IMG/VR virus record: IMGVR_UViG_3300009370_000184
Span: 1 to 22,561 of that record
Length of the DNA: 22,561 bases
From: a virus
Strand: one strand, 5' to 3'
The translations under genes and the position numbers were made by a program. This document shows positions 22,069 to 22,561 of this stretch, piece after piece (the stretch's first letter is position 1; the number at the start of each line of letters is the position of its first letter). A model generated the notes under the pieces. The model had not been told where the DNA came from. It did not search any database and worked only from the letters and a program-made list of their open reading frames with translations.

Positions 22069-22561
22069 TGCCATATGTAGGAAGATCATTAAATACAGGT
22101 GAGTTTAAAGTTATAACATTATCAGAAAGTTTTGATGGTAGTAGAGTTGATTTTACTATGTCAGAATCTGTTGGTAATGTTAATCAATTAATTGTTATAT
22201 TATCGGGTGTAGTTCAACATTGGACAGATGCATTTACTGTATCTGGTACTACTCTTACATTTAGTTCAGCACCAGCTAGTGGAGAAACAATTAAAATATT
22301 AAAATTAGGTGATACAAATGATATAGGTGTACCTTCTGATTCTTCTGTAACAGCAGATAAATTAGCAAGTACATTAAATTTATCTTCTAAAACTTTAACA
22401 TTACCTGCGGCTTCAGTTACAGCTCATGTAACTTCTTATGACGATAACAAATTACAAAGCAATATAGCTTTATTAGGATTTAAAACTGCTGTGAATGGCA
22501 GTTTAGCAAAATACAATTTACAAGACCAAATCATTGATGAATACACAGATGCTACAGGAGT
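22068..22561 (+). CDS. Fibre protein, N-terminal part, runs off the window
   Basis: An open frame from ATG 22068 to the right edge gives 164 residues with no stop. Residues 1-85 form a beta domain with the pattern of fibre N-terminal modules (FKVITLSESFDGSRVDFTM, VNQLIVILSGVVQHW, FTVSGTTLTFSSAPASGETI). Then comes SSVTADKLASTLNLSSKTLTLPAASVTAH, which repeats the module in the Gly-rich protein. Next are NKLQSNIALLGFKTAVNGSL and AKYNLQDQIIDEYTDATG, the usual linker before a LamG domain. It probably continues into a second LamG-type fibre protein. TAATG coupling and the absence of a strong ribosome-binding site suggest translation dependent on the previous gene. Confidence 0.72.
   Translation, partial: MPYVGRSLNTGEFKVITLSESFDGSRVDFTMSESVGNVNQLIVILSGVVQHWTDAFTVSGTTLTFSSAPASGETIKILKLGDTNDIGVPSDSSVTADKLASTLNLSSKTLTLPAASVTAHVTSYDDNKLQSNIALLGFKTAVNGSLAKYNLQDQIIDEYTDATG

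Overview
The window is a collinear, plus-strand block of late structural genes from a small-genome, AT-rich, tailed bacteriophage with T7-like (podovirus) morphology. The gene order matches the T7 head, tail and ejection modules: probable terminase C-terminus, portal, scaffold, major capsid protein, tail tubular proteins A and B, three internal virion proteins, then fibre genes. The strong AT bias and AGA/TTA/AAA codon use are typical of phages of marine, low-GC hosts. The fibre modules (GDLYFNT-type repeats, Gly-rich tip, LamG, WANQA C-terminus) are also common in marine viromes. A SAR11-type or similar marine alphaproteobacterial host is an inference from this style, not something the sequence proves. 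I see no tRNA, insertion sequence, CRISPR array or minus-strand gene.

Layout. Positions 1-131 hold the tail end of a probable terminase large subunit. 133-3062 is a tightly coupled head-assembly cluster: a small portal-adjacent protein, the portal, a Bbp19-like protein and the scaffold. 3049-3265 is the only sizeable intergenic region. It carries a sigma70-like promoter and a highly structured RNA leader whose 3' closing strand contains the capsid ribosome-binding site. 3266-4595 encodes the major capsid protein and a likely accessory head protein, followed by a terminator hairpin at 4616-4661. The capsid unit is therefore bracketed by its own promoter and terminator, as T7 gene 10 is by phi10 and Tphi. 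4670-7692 encodes the two tail tubular proteins. 7707-17144 encodes the ejection proteins, ending in a 2328-residue protein with a lytic transglycosylase motif near its N-terminus and a HExxH zinc-protease motif in its middle. 17194-22561 is a fibre cluster of six genes: a T7-type fibre anchor with alanine-rich repeats, a small beta protein, a Gly-rich adhesin started by TTG, a small accessory protein, a LamG-like protein, and an incomplete fibre protein running off the end.

The genes would work together as follows. Scaffold and portal nucleate a capsid shell, terminase fills it, and the tubular proteins close it as a short tail. The internal proteins are ejected to breach and span the envelope, and the fibre proteins recognise the host surface.

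Two features stand out beyond the gene list. One is the pseudoknot-capable leader RNA upstream of the capsid gene. The other is window-wide avoidance of the 5-mers GCWGC and GGWCC, visible as forced synonymous codon choice in Ala-Ala and Gly-Pro pairs.
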